From assembly GCA_030748415.1 (NCBI GenBank), contig JASMMA010000005.1, forward strand, positions 67,434 to 131,433: a DNA stretch of 64,000 nt. Direction: 5' to 3'. Both the position numbers and the translations under genes were made by a program. Below, piece by piece: positions 54,395 to 63,303 of this stretch. How positions within the stretch are numbered: position 1 is the stretch's first letter; the number at the start of each line of letters is the position of its first letter. This DNA comes from Planctomycetota bacterium (GTDB taxonomy: Bacteria > Planctomycetota > UBA1135). The notes beneath the pieces are model-generated. The model searched no databases. It was not told where the DNA came from and saw nothing but the letters and a program-made list of their open reading frames with translations.

Positions 54395-55537
54395 ATGTGT
54401 TCCCCTCTCTACCTGGATCACGCCGCCACTGCGCCGCCACTCCCTGAAGCAATTGCTGCTTTTGCGGAATCCTCCAGCCTGGAGTTCGCAAACCCGGGCT
54501 CTCTTCATGAACCTGGTGCTCAAGCTGGCCGCTCCCTTCGCCGTTCGCGGGAGGCTTTGATTCAGGCTTTTGGTGCAGACAATTACTCACTTATTTTCAC
54601 AGGGACTGGTACCGAAGCAGACCATTTGGGTGTCCAGGGGTTGGCGAGGACTCTCCAGCGACCAAACAAGGGACAGAAAATTCTTTTCGGTGCTGCCGAA
54701 CACCCTGCTGTGAGAGAGTCCGCCCTTGCCCTTCGCGGGGAAGGGTTTCAGGTTGAAGCGATTCCCGTTGATTCGGCTGGGTTGATTCAACCAAAGTGCT
54801 TGCAACCGCTCCTTAATGACGAAGTCGTACTTGTAGCCATCCAATGGGCCAACAACGAACTGGGCGGGCTGAATCCCATCGCTGATCTGGTTCAGCTTGT
54901 TAAACAACATGCGCCCCGCGCCGCTTTTCATGTAGATGCCGTTCAAGCCGCAGGGAAAAGGCCAGAGACATTTGATGAGCTTGGAGCGGACTCCTTTGCT
55001 GTTGCTTCCCACAAAATTGGCGGTGTTCGCGGATGCGCAGCCCTCTTTTTGCGAGAGGGCTCCCCCAAGCCCACTCCCTTCTTTCTGGGCGGTGGACACG
55101 AGAGCGGCCTACGCTCTGGCACCGAAAATGTAGCTGGGGCAAAGTCCTTTGCCGTTGCTGCCGAGTATCGAAGCCAACTCATCCAAGCCGAGCCTGGTGC
55201 CTACTTCACTCGCCGGAAGTGGCTCTTGGATTCCATTCAAAAAGCTCGACCAGGGATACTCCCTCTTGGGCCCTCTCAGGATTCCGATATTCAGGGAAGC
55301 ATCCTCACTTTGGCGTTTCCTGGAGAGCGTGCCGAACCACTGCTGCATCAACTGGAGGCCAAAGGAATCTTGTGTGGGTCCGGCTCCGCCTGCTCCACCC
55401 ACGGGAGCGAAGAATCCCCTGTGCTTGAAGCAATCGGACTGGACCCTGGTTTTCGAAATTCCGTTCTCCGCTTTTCCGTGAATGGGACAGAAAGCGAAGA
55501 GAGCTTGCACCGTGTGGCCCAAGCTCTCTCTTCCTGA
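54395..55537 (+). CDS. Cysteine desulfurase (IscS/NifS-like)
   Basis: 380-aa PLP enzyme that removes sulfur from cysteine for iron-sulfur and tRNA thiolation pathways. YLDHAATAPP opens the chain, the PLP lysine is K207 in VASHKIGG, and the persulfide Cys is C333 in GSGSACSTHG with the typical HGSEESPVL following. A long mobile loop (as in the group I IscS type) is consistent with the spacing. No iscU, iscA or mnmA lies next to it. It diverges from the M24 gene across 41 bp and converges on the RNR gene. Confidence 0.93.
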   Translation: MCSPLYLDHAATAPPLPEAIAAFAESSSLEFANPGSLHEPGAQAGRSLRRSREALIQAFGADNYSLIFTGTGTEADHLGVQGLARTLQRPNKGQKILFGAAEHPAVRESALALRGEGFQVEAIPVDSAGLIQPKCLQPLLNDEVVLVAIQWANNELGGLNPIADLVQLVKQHAPRAAFHVDAVQAAGKRPETFDELGADSFAVASHKIGGVRGCAALFLREGSPKPTPFFLGGGHESGLRSGTENVAGAKSFAVAAEYRSQLIQAEPGAYFTRRKWLLDSIQKARPGILPLGPSQDSDIQGSILTLAFPGERAEPLLHQLEAKGILCGSGSACSTHGSEESPVLEAIGLDPGFRNSVLRFSVNGTESEESLHRVAQALSS

Positions 55538-55557
55538 TTAGGAGTGCAGGTATTCCA

Positions 55558-58500
55558 TCAGCACTGGCTGTAGCCACAGCCGTAACACTTGCAGCAGCCT
55601 TCTTCAAAGGCCAAAACACCTTCACAAGCCGGACACTTCACCTTGAATGCGCCGCCGGTGCCAGTTCCTATTCTTTTGCCTGAAGCAACTTGGGCTGGTT
55701 TATCGGCAAGCAAATTAGTGTTTGCTGGATCTACTTTCCCAAGAAGAATGGCTTTCAATCCATGAGTTTCTTTGGTCGTGGCAAACTTATGGAGAGCTTT
55801 TGCAAGTCCATCTGCGAGAGACATGATTCGACCGTCTTTGCTTGGGACGGTTAACGAAGAGCCAATTCCTTCAAGTTGCGAAAGTGCCATGCCCATGTTC
55901 CCGCCGCAACGGAGGAACAAAGAAAGCATGCGGCAAATCGCTTCAAGGTCAGAGTTGGCGACATCGCCGCCTTTTCCGAGTTGAGCAAAAACTTCCATCT
56001 CGCGATCCTCGGCAGGGTCCACGGAAATTTTGACATGCATGTTTCCAAACGGAGTCATTTGACGAACCCGAACGCAGGGCATGATTTCGGGGAGGGTGCT
56101 AGGAACAAGGCCAGCATTTGCCATGACAGGAGTAACAACTTTGGCCTTTTCCTTCTCTTTGAGGGCCATGGGCTGCATTTCTCGACAACCATCACGATAA
56201 ACGGTCACGCCTTTACAGCCTTCGCGCCAAGCCAAAAGATAAGCAGTTCGAACATCATCCTCACAGCTTTCGTTTGGCAAGTTAATGGTTTTTGAAACTG
56301 CGTTATCAATGCTCGATTGCCATGCACCTTGCATTTGGATGTGCTCCGCAGGTTGAACATCGTGAGCAGTCACGAAGGTGTTTGAAAGCTCTTCATTAAG
56401 GCCTGCATGCGCAACTGTTCCCTCGGAAAGGGCTACATCAATGACCGCATCAATTTCTTCAGCGGTATATTCAGCTTTCTCCATTGCTTTACGGAAGGCA
56501 GGGTTGACCTCTTTCATCACAACAGGCTTACCGTCGGCATCTTTCATGACTTGGCGCTGGAAGGCCAAGGAGAAAAGTGGCTCAATACCACCGGAACAAC
56601 CTGCAATGATGGAAATGGTACCCGTTGGGGCCACCGTTGTGAGATGAGAATTGCGACGCTTGGCTTTGCCCTCGATTTGCGGAGTGGAGCCCTCCCAGGC
56701 CTGGTAAGTGTCACGCCCATCTTCGCTTACTAGCTTTTCAGAGGCGAGGGCGGATTGGTCAAAAAGACGAGCCGACAATTTGCGGGCAACTTCAAAACTT
56801 TTCTCGGAGCCGTAGCGAACGCCCATCTTGTAGAGCAAGTCCGCGAAGCCCATTACACCCAATCCGATGCGGCGCTCTTCTTCGGCACGGTCGCGGATTT
56901 GGTCAATGGGGAAACGGTTGATGCTCACGACATCATCTAAAAAGCGAACGGAATCGTGAACTACAGAGTCGAATGCATCCCAAGCGAATTTGTCTTCCCA
57001 GTCCGAACTTTCGGCCCCATCCTTGTTGTAGAAACGACCCAAGTTAATGGAACCAAGGTTGCAGGAGGAGTAAGGCAAAAGCCATTGCTCGCCGCAATTG
57101 TGAACCATAAGACCATTTGCGTCAAAAGCATTCACACCGGGAACCTGAACATCGAAAACGGGTTCGGTGCCATCTTCGACAAGATCTGAAACTCGAACAA
57201 CAAAGCGCTCGGGATTCAAGCGACCGGAATAGCACGAAAGAAGTTCGAGCATGCGGCCCTGTTTTTCGGAATCAGCAAATCCAATGCGCTCCGCAAACAT
57301 AGCCAGGTTGTCACCAGAAATCACCAATTCAAACTGGGCCTGAGTTGGGCACAAATCCTTGTCCCCTTTTCCGTTGAAAAGACGAGCGGCGCTGACTTCA
57401 CAATCGGCATAGATTTTGGAAGCAATCCCTAGGCGCAAAAGCATGCGCTGAACTGCCTCCAAGCTCTTTTTGTTTCGTTGAGCTAGGCGAACTGAAGCGC
57501 CATTCGATTGGGTTCCCTGAACGGATCCGTCGGCATCAAAAAGGCCACGCAGGAAGGCTTGGTGGAATTCACTTCCTGTGCGCTCAATTTGAGGGGTGAT
57601 GAGCTTTGAGCTCGGAAGAAGGCCGTATGCCTCAGCAAGATTTCGAATAGGTGCAGATTCTAAGCGCCATTCGTTGCGATTCGAAACTCCCTGGAAGCCA
57701 GTGAAATCACTCCGGTGAGAAACCGTTGAAGCACAATGCTCCAACTTGCCCATCACGGCCAAGGCACCTGAAGGCAAGGTGCCATCAGCAGCTGGATTCG
57801 CCCAAACTGAAAGAACGGCGGCTTCAGCTTGGAGGGTGCCGTGGCCAAGAAGGTGGCCCATCAAATAACCTTCCTCTTCAAGCCCAGCGCCTTCCCAAGC
57901 TGGGAGCTCTCGGTGGTTGTGGAGAAGGATTTCGTCTCCTGGGTTGAGATCGCCTGCTTCAGTCCACTCAGATTCCAACTTGAACCGAGTGTTTTTTGTA
58001 ACTTTGCGAACGGGGTGGTCCGCAGTCAGGCGAAGGGATTGACCTTCGCGGGTACAAAGGCGCAAAACTTTTTTGACTCCGGTTTGAAAGAAACCTTTTT
58101 CAGTGGTGTCCCAAAGTTGGCCATCGACGGCAACGCGGCAAGGCTGACCAACGAGTTCACCAACCTGCTGGGGACCATCAGAGGTTTGAACCCAGGTATC
58201 CGCAACCACGCAAGGATTCGTGGACTCCAAATCGCCCAAGTTGGGGACCATGTTGTCTTCGTTTGCACGGTCAAGGAACAGAAGACCTGGTTCGCCATTC
58301 TTCCACGCAAAGTGGATGAGGCGATCCATGACCTCGCCGTATGTCCAGTATTCCACTTCGGGCTTGGGCTCACCAGCGGCAAAGGCTTCGTAGTCAGGAG
58401 TGGCGGAGCGGCGACCCGATGTCTTTTGCATCCAGGCTTTGTGGCCGCCACGAGGGTTCGCAACAACTATGGGGGCATCTGGGTTGTCCACAACGCTTTG

Positions 58501-59217
58501 CATCCATTCGTTGGTGACGGCAATGGAAACGTTGTAGTTGGTCCAACGGCCAAGGTCGTCCTTCGCCTGAATGAACTCCATGACATCGGGGTGATCGCAG
58601 CGAAGAACACCCATGTTTGCTCCGCGACGGAAGGCGCCTTGTTGAATGGCGTCTGTGCCGGCAGAGTAAGCATCAATGAAGGAGAGTGGACCACTGGTCT
58701 GACCGCCTGAACTCGCCACTATGTCTCCATCTGGGCGGAGGCGGGAGAAGCTAAAGCCCGTGCCGCCACCTGACTTTTGAATCAGGGCCACATGCTTAAG
58801 AGTGGTAAAAATAGAATCGATGCTGTCCTCAACAGGTAAAACAAAACATGCAGAGAGCATGCCCATTTCTCGACCCGCATTCATGAGGGTTGGACTGTTT
58901 GGCATAAAAACCCCAGTCGCCATCAAATCGTAGAAGCGGCGAGACCAACGGTCTCCCTGTTCAGGGCTGGCTTCAAATTCGGGTTCGGCTACCGAAGTCG
59001 CCACACGCCAGAACATGTCCTTGGGCTCTTCAATCACCTCGCCAGAAATCTTGTCCTTCTTCAAATAGCGGTTCTGGAGAACCTTAACCGAGTTTTCTGT
59101 GAGTTTTGGTTCTGGAAGTTCCGTTGGGGTGATAATTTCTGTCGGCATCCTGCCTGCCGAACCTACTTTATTGCCTCTAGTTTCCAATGCTTTGCTGACC
59201 TCGCCGTTTGGCTCCAT
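55558..59217 (-). CDS. nrdJ: Adenosylcobalamin-dependent ribonucleotide reductase (class II, NrdJ) containing an intein
   Basis: 1219-aa precursor. Residues 1-335 and 708-1219 together form an 847-aa class II reductase that makes dNTPs. The ACFVLPVEDSIDSIF region holds one redox Cys. NPCGEQ, with the thiyl-radical Cys at the insertion point, is split by the intein. SSCNLGSINL, APTGTISIIAGCSGGIEP and the C-terminal CPACEGVLAFEEGCCKCYGCG segment complete it. The intein must splice for the active-site Cys to be restored. The upstream gap has a promoter-like pair with NrdR-like boxes and a hairpin resembling a B12 box. The gene lies between the cysteine desulfurase (convergent) and GT9. Confidence 0.95.
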   Translation of the reverse strand: MEPNGEVSKALETRGNKVGSAGRMPTEIITPTELPEPKLTENSVKVLQNRYLKKDKISGEVIEEPKDMFWRVATSVAEPEFEASPEQGDRWSRRFYDLMATGVFMPNSPTLMNAGREMGMLSACFVLPVEDSIDSIFTTLKHVALIQKSGGGTGFSFSRLRPDGDIVASSGGQTSGPLSFIDAYSAGTDAIQQGAFRRGANMGVLRCDHPDVMEFIQAKDDLGRWTNYNVSIAVTNEWMQSVVDNPDAPIVVANPRGGHKAWMQKTSGRRSATPDYEAFAAGEPKPEVEYWTYGEVMDRLIHFAWKNGEPGLLFLDRANEDNMVPNLGDLESTNPCVVADTWVQTSDGPQQVGELVGQPCRVAVDGQLWDTTEKGFFQTGVKKVLRLCTREGQSLRLTADHPVRKVTKNTRFKLESEWTEAGDLNPGDEILLHNHRELPAWEGAGLEEEGYLMGHLLGHGTLQAEAAVLSVWANPAADGTLPSGALAVMGKLEHCASTVSHRSDFTGFQGVSNRNEWRLESAPIRNLAEAYGLLPSSKLITPQIERTGSEFHQAFLRGLFDADGSVQGTQSNGASVRLAQRNKKSLEAVQRMLLRLGIASKIYADCEVSAARLFNGKGDKDLCPTQAQFELVISGDNLAMFAERIGFADSEKQGRMLELLSCYSGRLNPERFVVRVSDLVEDGTEPVFDVQVPGVNAFDANGLMVHNCGEQWLLPYSSCNLGSINLGRFYNKDGAESSDWEDKFAWDAFDSVVHDSVRFLDDVVSINRFPIDQIRDRAEEERRIGLGVMGFADLLYKMGVRYGSEKSFEVARKLSARLFDQSALASEKLVSEDGRDTYQAWEGSTPQIEGKAKRRNSHLTTVAPTGTISIIAGCSGGIEPLFSLAFQRQVMKDADGKPVVMKEVNPAFRKAMEKAEYTAEEIDAVIDVALSEGTVAHAGLNEELSNTFVTAHDVQPAEHIQMQGAWQSSIDNAVSKTINLPNESCEDDVRTAYLLAWREGCKGVTVYRDGCREMQPMALKEKEKAKVVTPVMANAGLVPSTLPEIMPCVRVRQMTPFGNMHVKISVDPAEDREMEVFAQLGKGGDVANSDLEAICRMLSLFLRCGGNMGMALSQLEGIGSSLTVPSKDGRIMSLADGLAKALHKFATTKETHGLKAILLGKVDPANTNLLADKPAQVASGKRIGTGTGGAFKVKCPACEGVLAFEEGCCKCYGCGYSQC
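57097..58212 (-). mobile_element. Intein with LAGLIDADG homing endonuclease domain in nrdJ
   Basis: 372 residues (336-707 of the precursor). It begins at Cys336 (CVVADTWVQTSDG, block A), with LTADHPVRK as block B. It ends in FDANGLMVHN, followed by extein Cys708 of CGEQ, so residues Cys1, His-Asn and Cys+1 are all present and splicing is expected. An endonuclease region contains GHLLGHGTL and FLRGLFDADGSV. In the first, the Asp usual in LLGDG is His, so cleavage activity may be impaired. The insertion site, just before the radical Cys, is a known RNR intein site. Confidence 0.95.
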
Positions 59218-59261
59218 TTCGTTCTTTTCCTTTTTTCCGAGTATTAATTGTGAGACTTTCG

Positions 59262-59324
59262 GCGTGTCTCCTGGACTCGGTGGTGGACTTTGGGGGGGTC
59301 ACCAAAAAGCGCAGGGGGACACGC
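59262..59324 (-). promoter_or_regulatory. Hairpin with B12-box-like sequence in the nrdJ leader
   Basis: GCGTGTC (59318-59324, read on the minus strand) can pair with GACACGC (59262-59268), enclosing 49 nt. The 3' part reads GAGTCCAGGAGACACGCC, near the cobalamin riboswitch B12 box. The enclosed region also has a UUUGG/CCAAA stem. The element is too short for a complete standard cobalamin aptamer, so it might be a reduced variant or a coincidence. Its start lies about 45 nt from the nrdJ ATG. Confidence 0.35.
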
Positions 59325-59384
59325 GGGTTCTAAAGTTATCCATCAAGGGGGCCGCCTGCAAACCCTTCTCGGTTTTTCTTTGAA

Positions 59385-59431
59385 ATTCCACCTATTGTGG
59401 AGCAAATGAGACAAGCCACAAGATGTAGTGG
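59385..59431 (-). promoter_or_regulatory. Tandem NrdR-like boxes over an nrdJ promoter
   Basis: Box 59416-59431 (CCACAAGATGTAGTGG) matches 12 of 16 NrdR consensus positions, and box 59385-59400 matches about 10. Their centres are exactly 31 bp apart, the usual three helical turns. On the minus strand TTGTGG and, 16 nt on, CACAAT fit -35 and -10 hexamers, one inside each box. Transcription would begin near 59387, leaving a leader of about 170 nt. NrdR would repress when dATP is plentiful. Confidence 0.5.
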
Positions 59432-59470
59432 TAGTAAAGCCGGAACCCCTTTTCCCCTCTGGGCGAACTT

Positions 59471-60460
59471 CTAGAAAGACAGCCGGGAGCTGAGGGCCGA
59501 CATAACCCTTTCCGGCGCAAGCTCCTTGCCACATCGGAAGTTGCGTTCGGGGCAACTTTTGTGGCCATGAATTCCACAGGGGCGGCAGGAAAGATTGGGG
59601 ACCTCCAACACAACATCATCTTTCCCTCTAGGGGCGAAACCGAACTCCGGAACCGTTGCACAATAAATAGCAACAACTGGGATGCCGGCGGCAACCCCCA
59701 AATGCATCGGGGCGGAGTCGTTTGTGAGCATGACTTTTGCGGACTCTAATACCGCAGCAGATTCCCTGAGGTTGGTCTGCCCGGCCAGGTTGTGGGCACG
59801 AGTACCCGTTGCTATTTCCTCGCAAAGAGGAGTGTCATCCGGACCCCCCAAAAGAACAACGGACACGCCTTGTTTGTCCAGTTCTCGAACAACGGCGGTG
59901 AAGTAATCCTGGGGCCAACGCTTTGTCGCCCAAATAGAGCCGGGAGCGATTGCAACAAAGGGACCATCCGGGCAAAGCTCCCGGGCGCGCCCTCGCTCGG
60001 CCTCGGTTGGGAATACTCGCGGAGCTTCCCAATCTCCGCCCCCCGCAAGTTCCAGATTTCGCTGGATTTCATGAAGGTCCTTTCGGTACTGAACTCGCTT
60101 GGTGTAAAGGAGAGCGCCGGAGGCGTTATGAAAGCCCACCCGCTCAGGAATCCCGGCGAGCCACAGCAGACCCGCAGTGCGCCAGGATCGGTGAGAACAG
60201 ATGACTTGCTGATACCTGCGAGCCCGAAGTTTTTGGGCCATTCTCCAGAGGCCTGAAAAACCGGAATCACAGCCCCTCTTGTCGAAAATAAGGACCTCCC
60301 GAATTTGGGGGTGATTGCCCAACATTCCAGACCCGCCGGGAGAGGTCAGGAAGTCAATTGGTGCAGGCTGGCTTTCGGCAACCGCACGCACGAGCGGCTC
60401 AGCGCACAAGACATCTCCTAGAAAAGAAGTGTCCACAAGCAGGATTCCGCCATTTTTCAC
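59471..60460 (-). CDS. GT9 family glycosyltransferase (heptosyltransferase-like)
   Basis: 329-aa GT-B enzyme. ILLVDTSFLGDVLCAEPLVRAV near residue 6 is the GDVL acceptor-side motif, and AIAPGSIWATKRWPQDYF near 173 plus TNDSAPMHLGVAAGIPVVAI near 245 are the ADP-heptose-binding donor side. It acts at the cytoplasmic face in lipopolysaccharide core assembly. The C-terminus has a Cys-rich stretch (SCRPCGIHGHKSCP), common in this family. It supports an LPS-type outer membrane. Confidence 0.9.
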   Translation of the reverse strand: MKNGGILLVDTSFLGDVLCAEPLVRAVAESQPAPIDFLTSPGGSGMLGNHPQIREVLIFDKRGCDSGFSGLWRMAQKLRARRYQQVICSHRSWRTAGLLWLAGIPERVGFHNASGALLYTKRVQYRKDLHEIQRNLELAGGGDWEAPRVFPTEAERGRARELCPDGPFVAIAPGSIWATKRWPQDYFTAVVRELDKQGVSVVLLGGPDDTPLCEEIATGTRAHNLAGQTNLRESAAVLESAKVMLTNDSAPMHLGVAAGIPVVAIYCATVPEFGFAPRGKDDVVLEVPNLSCRPCGIHGHKSCPERNFRCGKELAPERVMSALSSRLSF

Positions 60461-60494
60461 TGAGGGATTCTAAGAAAATCTGGCATACCCCCTA

Positions 60495-60522
60495 TTGAAA
60501 ACCGGCCAATATGGTCGATAAA
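60495..60522 (+). promoter_or_regulatory. Possible sigma-70-type promoter of the PHP-domain gene
   Basis: TTGAAA at 60495-60500 is followed after 16 nt by GATAAA at 60517-60522, ahead of the ATG at 60573. It is a reasonable but not strong match, in the 112-bp gap between the divergent GT9 gene and the PHP-domain gene. Confidence 0.35.
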
Positions 60523-60572
60523 GCGTGGGCTGAAGGCCCCTAAATGGCCCATTTCATGGTAATACTTCCTTA

Positions 60573-62708
60573 ATGCTGAGCTTTCGTCATCCCCTCCTCC
60601 CAGTTGCCGCTCTTTCGTTGGTCCTGGGAGCCTTGAGTGCCTCGGCCCCTATTCCGCTGGTTCCAACCCCCCAGGCTGTCCAGCTGCATGTTCACGGCTC
60701 GCTGAGCGAGGGCGCAGGAAGTATTGAATCGGGCACCTGGGAAGCTGACCAGCTCGGCCTTGATGCCATTTGGTGGAGTGAGCACGATTGGCGTGCGGAT
60801 TACTACAAACACATCTCACGGTTCTCATTTGATGACTTTGAAGAGCAGAACTTTCTCAACGAGGCTTGGATGCCTCTCTACATTCAAGACCTTGGCTTAA
60901 AAAGTTTCAAGCCCGGAAATCCGCCGAACAGTTATGCCTCTCCATCTATCCTTATTGATACACAAACTACTCCATGGGAAGGCACTGGAAGTATGCGCTT
61001 TTCGGGTGCGAGCAACTCCGTTGACTTTTCTGAACTGAAGGGATTTCTAGCCTCTGACCGCTGGCGGCACAAGCGAAGCCTTGCCTCCGAAGTGCAGCTG
61101 GAAATGGCCATGCTTCCGTGGCAAGTTTCAGCAGACGCGCGACCCTTTGTTCATGTGCAACTTTCCCAACACATGTCTGCCGCAGGTGTTGAAGTTTATG
61201 CCACTCATGCCCTCCACTATTTCTTGGACAACTCCGGTGCCACACCTTGGCGTACAGATGACACCTGGTTTGTCCCTGTTCCCTATACCCAAGGCCAGTG
61301 GAACAACTTGGTTCTGGATTTAACTGCTGATGCGGCTGCTGGCTTCCCATCTACTGATGCCCGCGATAATAGTTTTTACCGCATGTCGGCAGGAATTGAA
61401 TCTCGGAACGGAGCATTCACTGATGTCAATTTTGACGCACTTCATATTCGACACAACCTAGAAGGCCAAGCCCTTATGACTGAAAATTTAGACATGCTCG
61501 CTCATGCTGAAACGCTATACCCAAATGTTTCACAAATTCAGGGCCTTGAAATTTCTTACGGACCACACCTCAATGAATTTGGGCCCAACATTCAAATACC
61601 TGATTATGAAGCCCTCATTATGAATAGTGGATTCGTTGTAAGTGGGGGTCCTGGAAAAAATTGGGTGCGCGACCCTGAAGCCATGCGGGATGTCATTATC
61701 GCTCAACTTGTTCAAGATGCGCATGACCGAGGTAGCCTCCTCTCCTTTAACCATATGTTTGGAACGACGCCTCCGCGAAGGGGGAGCGTCACCCCGGAAA
61801 GAATGGCAAGATATTTGGCCGAGATAGACCTTTATGGTGCCGATCTACTTGAAGTTGGTTATCGCGAACGCGGAGGCCAAAAGATTATTGACTTCTTGGA
61901 TGTGTGGGATGAACTAGCCATTCTTGGGATACCACTTATCGCTGATGGGATTAGCGATACTCATGGCGACGAAGACTCCAACCCTGTTGGTCATTGGGGA
62001 ACCCGAACCAATAACTTTATTTCTTGGATTTGGTCTTTGGATTCCTCTCAGGCCTCTCTCTTTGAAGGGCTGAAAGCTGGGCGCCTCTTCTTTGGAGACC
62101 CCACCTTGTTTGATGGCACCGTTGACATCAAGCTGGGTAACGACTTCGAAATGGGTCAAATTGTTGTGAATGATTTAACCACCCACGACATTTCCATTTC
62201 CATTACTGGGCTTAACTCTGGAGATATTGTCCGCATCATTCAATCTGGCGATGTTGTGTTTCAAAACGCTGTGACCGGAACCAGCTTTCTGCACAATCAG
62301 GCATTCGCTGTCCCTAAAACCGAAGACTCCTTCTACCGGGTGGAAGTTTGGGAGCCCGGGGGAATTGCCAAGGTGTTTAGTAATCCCATATGGCTTCCCC
62401 GGCTCAGCACCAAACGAGCCATCCGCGCCGAACAAGCTGGAATTCACTTAGATGGAATTGTTAGCAAGGAGTTTGAGAACTTCCAGATGACAAAAGCTCG
62501 AATTTCTAGGCCACCCAACGGCAGCGACAAACTGCTTCTTTATGGTGAGGCTCAAAATGGTCGCGTCGTTCTGGACTTCAATTCAGCACCTAGCTTGCCG
62601 GCACAAGTTTCTTTCCGCGGAAGTATGACTGGGTCCTGGAGCATTCAAAACAATCTGCTCACCTTTGAAAATATCAATGGTGATGGGTGGCTAGAAATGC
62701 GTTTCTAG
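60573..62708 (+). CDS. Exported PHP-domain protein with large insertion
   Basis: 711 aa. The N-terminal signal (LLPVAALSLVLGALSASAP) is followed by QLHVHGSLSEG near residue 38 and GLDAIWWSEHDW near 65, as in PHP-type metallophosphoesterases. About 250 residues (~80-330) resembling an all-beta, carbohydrate-binding-like unit interrupt the metal core. The core resumes at LQGLEISYGP and LLSFNHMFGT, then ADGISDTHGDED supplies late ligands. The tail is beta-rich. It would hydrolyse a phosphate ester outside the cytoplasm, perhaps a phosphorylated glycan. It overlaps the NapH-like gene end by 18 nt. Confidence 0.75.
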   Translation: MLSFRHPLLPVAALSLVLGALSASAPIPLVPTPQAVQLHVHGSLSEGAGSIESGTWEADQLGLDAIWWSEHDWRADYYKHISRFSFDDFEEQNFLNEAWMPLYIQDLGLKSFKPGNPPNSYASPSILIDTQTTPWEGTGSMRFSGASNSVDFSELKGFLASDRWRHKRSLASEVQLEMAMLPWQVSADARPFVHVQLSQHMSAAGVEVYATHALHYFLDNSGATPWRTDDTWFVPVPYTQGQWNNLVLDLTADAAAGFPSTDARDNSFYRMSAGIESRNGAFTDVNFDALHIRHNLEGQALMTENLDMLAHAETLYPNVSQIQGLEISYGPHLNEFGPNIQIPDYEALIMNSGFVVSGGPGKNWVRDPEAMRDVIIAQLVQDAHDRGSLLSFNHMFGTTPPRRGSVTPERMARYLAEIDLYGADLLEVGYRERGGQKIIDFLDVWDELAILGIPLIADGISDTHGDEDSNPVGHWGTRTNNFISWIWSLDSSQASLFEGLKAGRLFFGDPTLFDGTVDIKLGNDFEMGQIVVNDLTTHDISISITGLNSGDIVRIIQSGDVVFQNAVTGTSFLHNQAFAVPKTEDSFYRVEVWEPGGIAKVFSNPIWLPRLSTKRAIRAEQAGIHLDGIVSKEFENFQMTKARISRPPNGSDKLLLYGEAQNGRVVLDFNSAPSLPAQVSFRGSMTGSWSIQNNLLTFENINGDGWLEMRF

Positions 62709-63302
62709 CATTCGGTTGCAACAGTTTTGCTCGGAGCACTTTCGTTGCATGGAAGGTAGGTTGCCTAAGGGGCAGATGTTTTTGCAAAAAAGGCGCGGAT
62801 AAAACCAATCCAGGAGAATCGCTAGGGCTGGGAGAATCAGGTAAAGCTGGAGCCCGAATACGAGGCCCAAAATGAGGCTATTGATTGGGGAGAGTATTTG
62901 AAAAACAGGGAGTCCAGAAGTGAAAGAGATAATTAAGATGAGGCTCAGAGCCCAAAGATTGGGTTTGGAGTAGTGACAAACCGGTTCCACTGGCTTGCTG
63001 TGGGAACGAAAGGAGCGGAGGGTGGAAAACAAAAAGCCAAGAGGGCAGAACCACCGACAAAAAGAGCGTTGAGAGAATAGAGCAAGCAAAAATAACGGGG
63101 AAGCCGCAAGCCATAACTTGGCTGGCCATTGCCCACTTGCAAACCCAACCTCAATCGCGGCTAAAGGATCGGCAAGTTGCAAGTATTCAAACCACCGTGC
63201 AGAAGTAAAAGACCCTTTAACCCAAAAGGAATCACTCCAACCCCCTATTAAAAAAGAAGCGAAAACGACAAACGCAGTTCCGCGGCGGAGCCAAGTTTTC
63301 AT
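62691..63302 (-). CDS. NapH-like iron-sulfur membrane protein, shortened
   Basis: 203 aa from ATG 63302. Four or five membrane helices flank two CxxxCP motifs, FCRWFCPLGF near residue 82 and FCKNICPLGN near 180, the signature of NapH/NosR/CcoG-type quinol-linked electron-transfer proteins. The C-terminal ferredoxin domain usual in NapH is missing; only a Cys-rich CSEQNCCNR tail is left. It probably works with the NapG-like protein encoded 1 nt upstream. The start at TTG 63317 would add five residues. Confidence 0.75.
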   Translation of the reverse strand: MKTWLRRGTAFVVFASFLIGGWSDSFWVKGSFTSARWFEYLQLADPLAAIEVGFASGQWPAKLWLAASPLFLLALFSQRSFCRWFCPLGFLFSTLRSFRSHSKPVEPVCHYSKPNLWALSLILIISFTSGLPVFQILSPINSLILGLVFGLQLYLILPALAILLDWFYPRLFCKNICPLGNLPSMQRKCSEQNCCNRMLETHF

Positions 63303-63303
63303 T

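Noticed and set aside
57829-58710. Long open frame of 293 codons on the plus strand
   Set aside because: It is antisense to nrdJ and its intein, has no recognisable motif, and the minus-strand frame is unmistakable.
59218-59384. A complete cobalamin riboswitch
   Set aside because: Only the B12-box-like part and closing stem are seen; the GGGAA and GCCACTG-type core elements and the needed length are missing.
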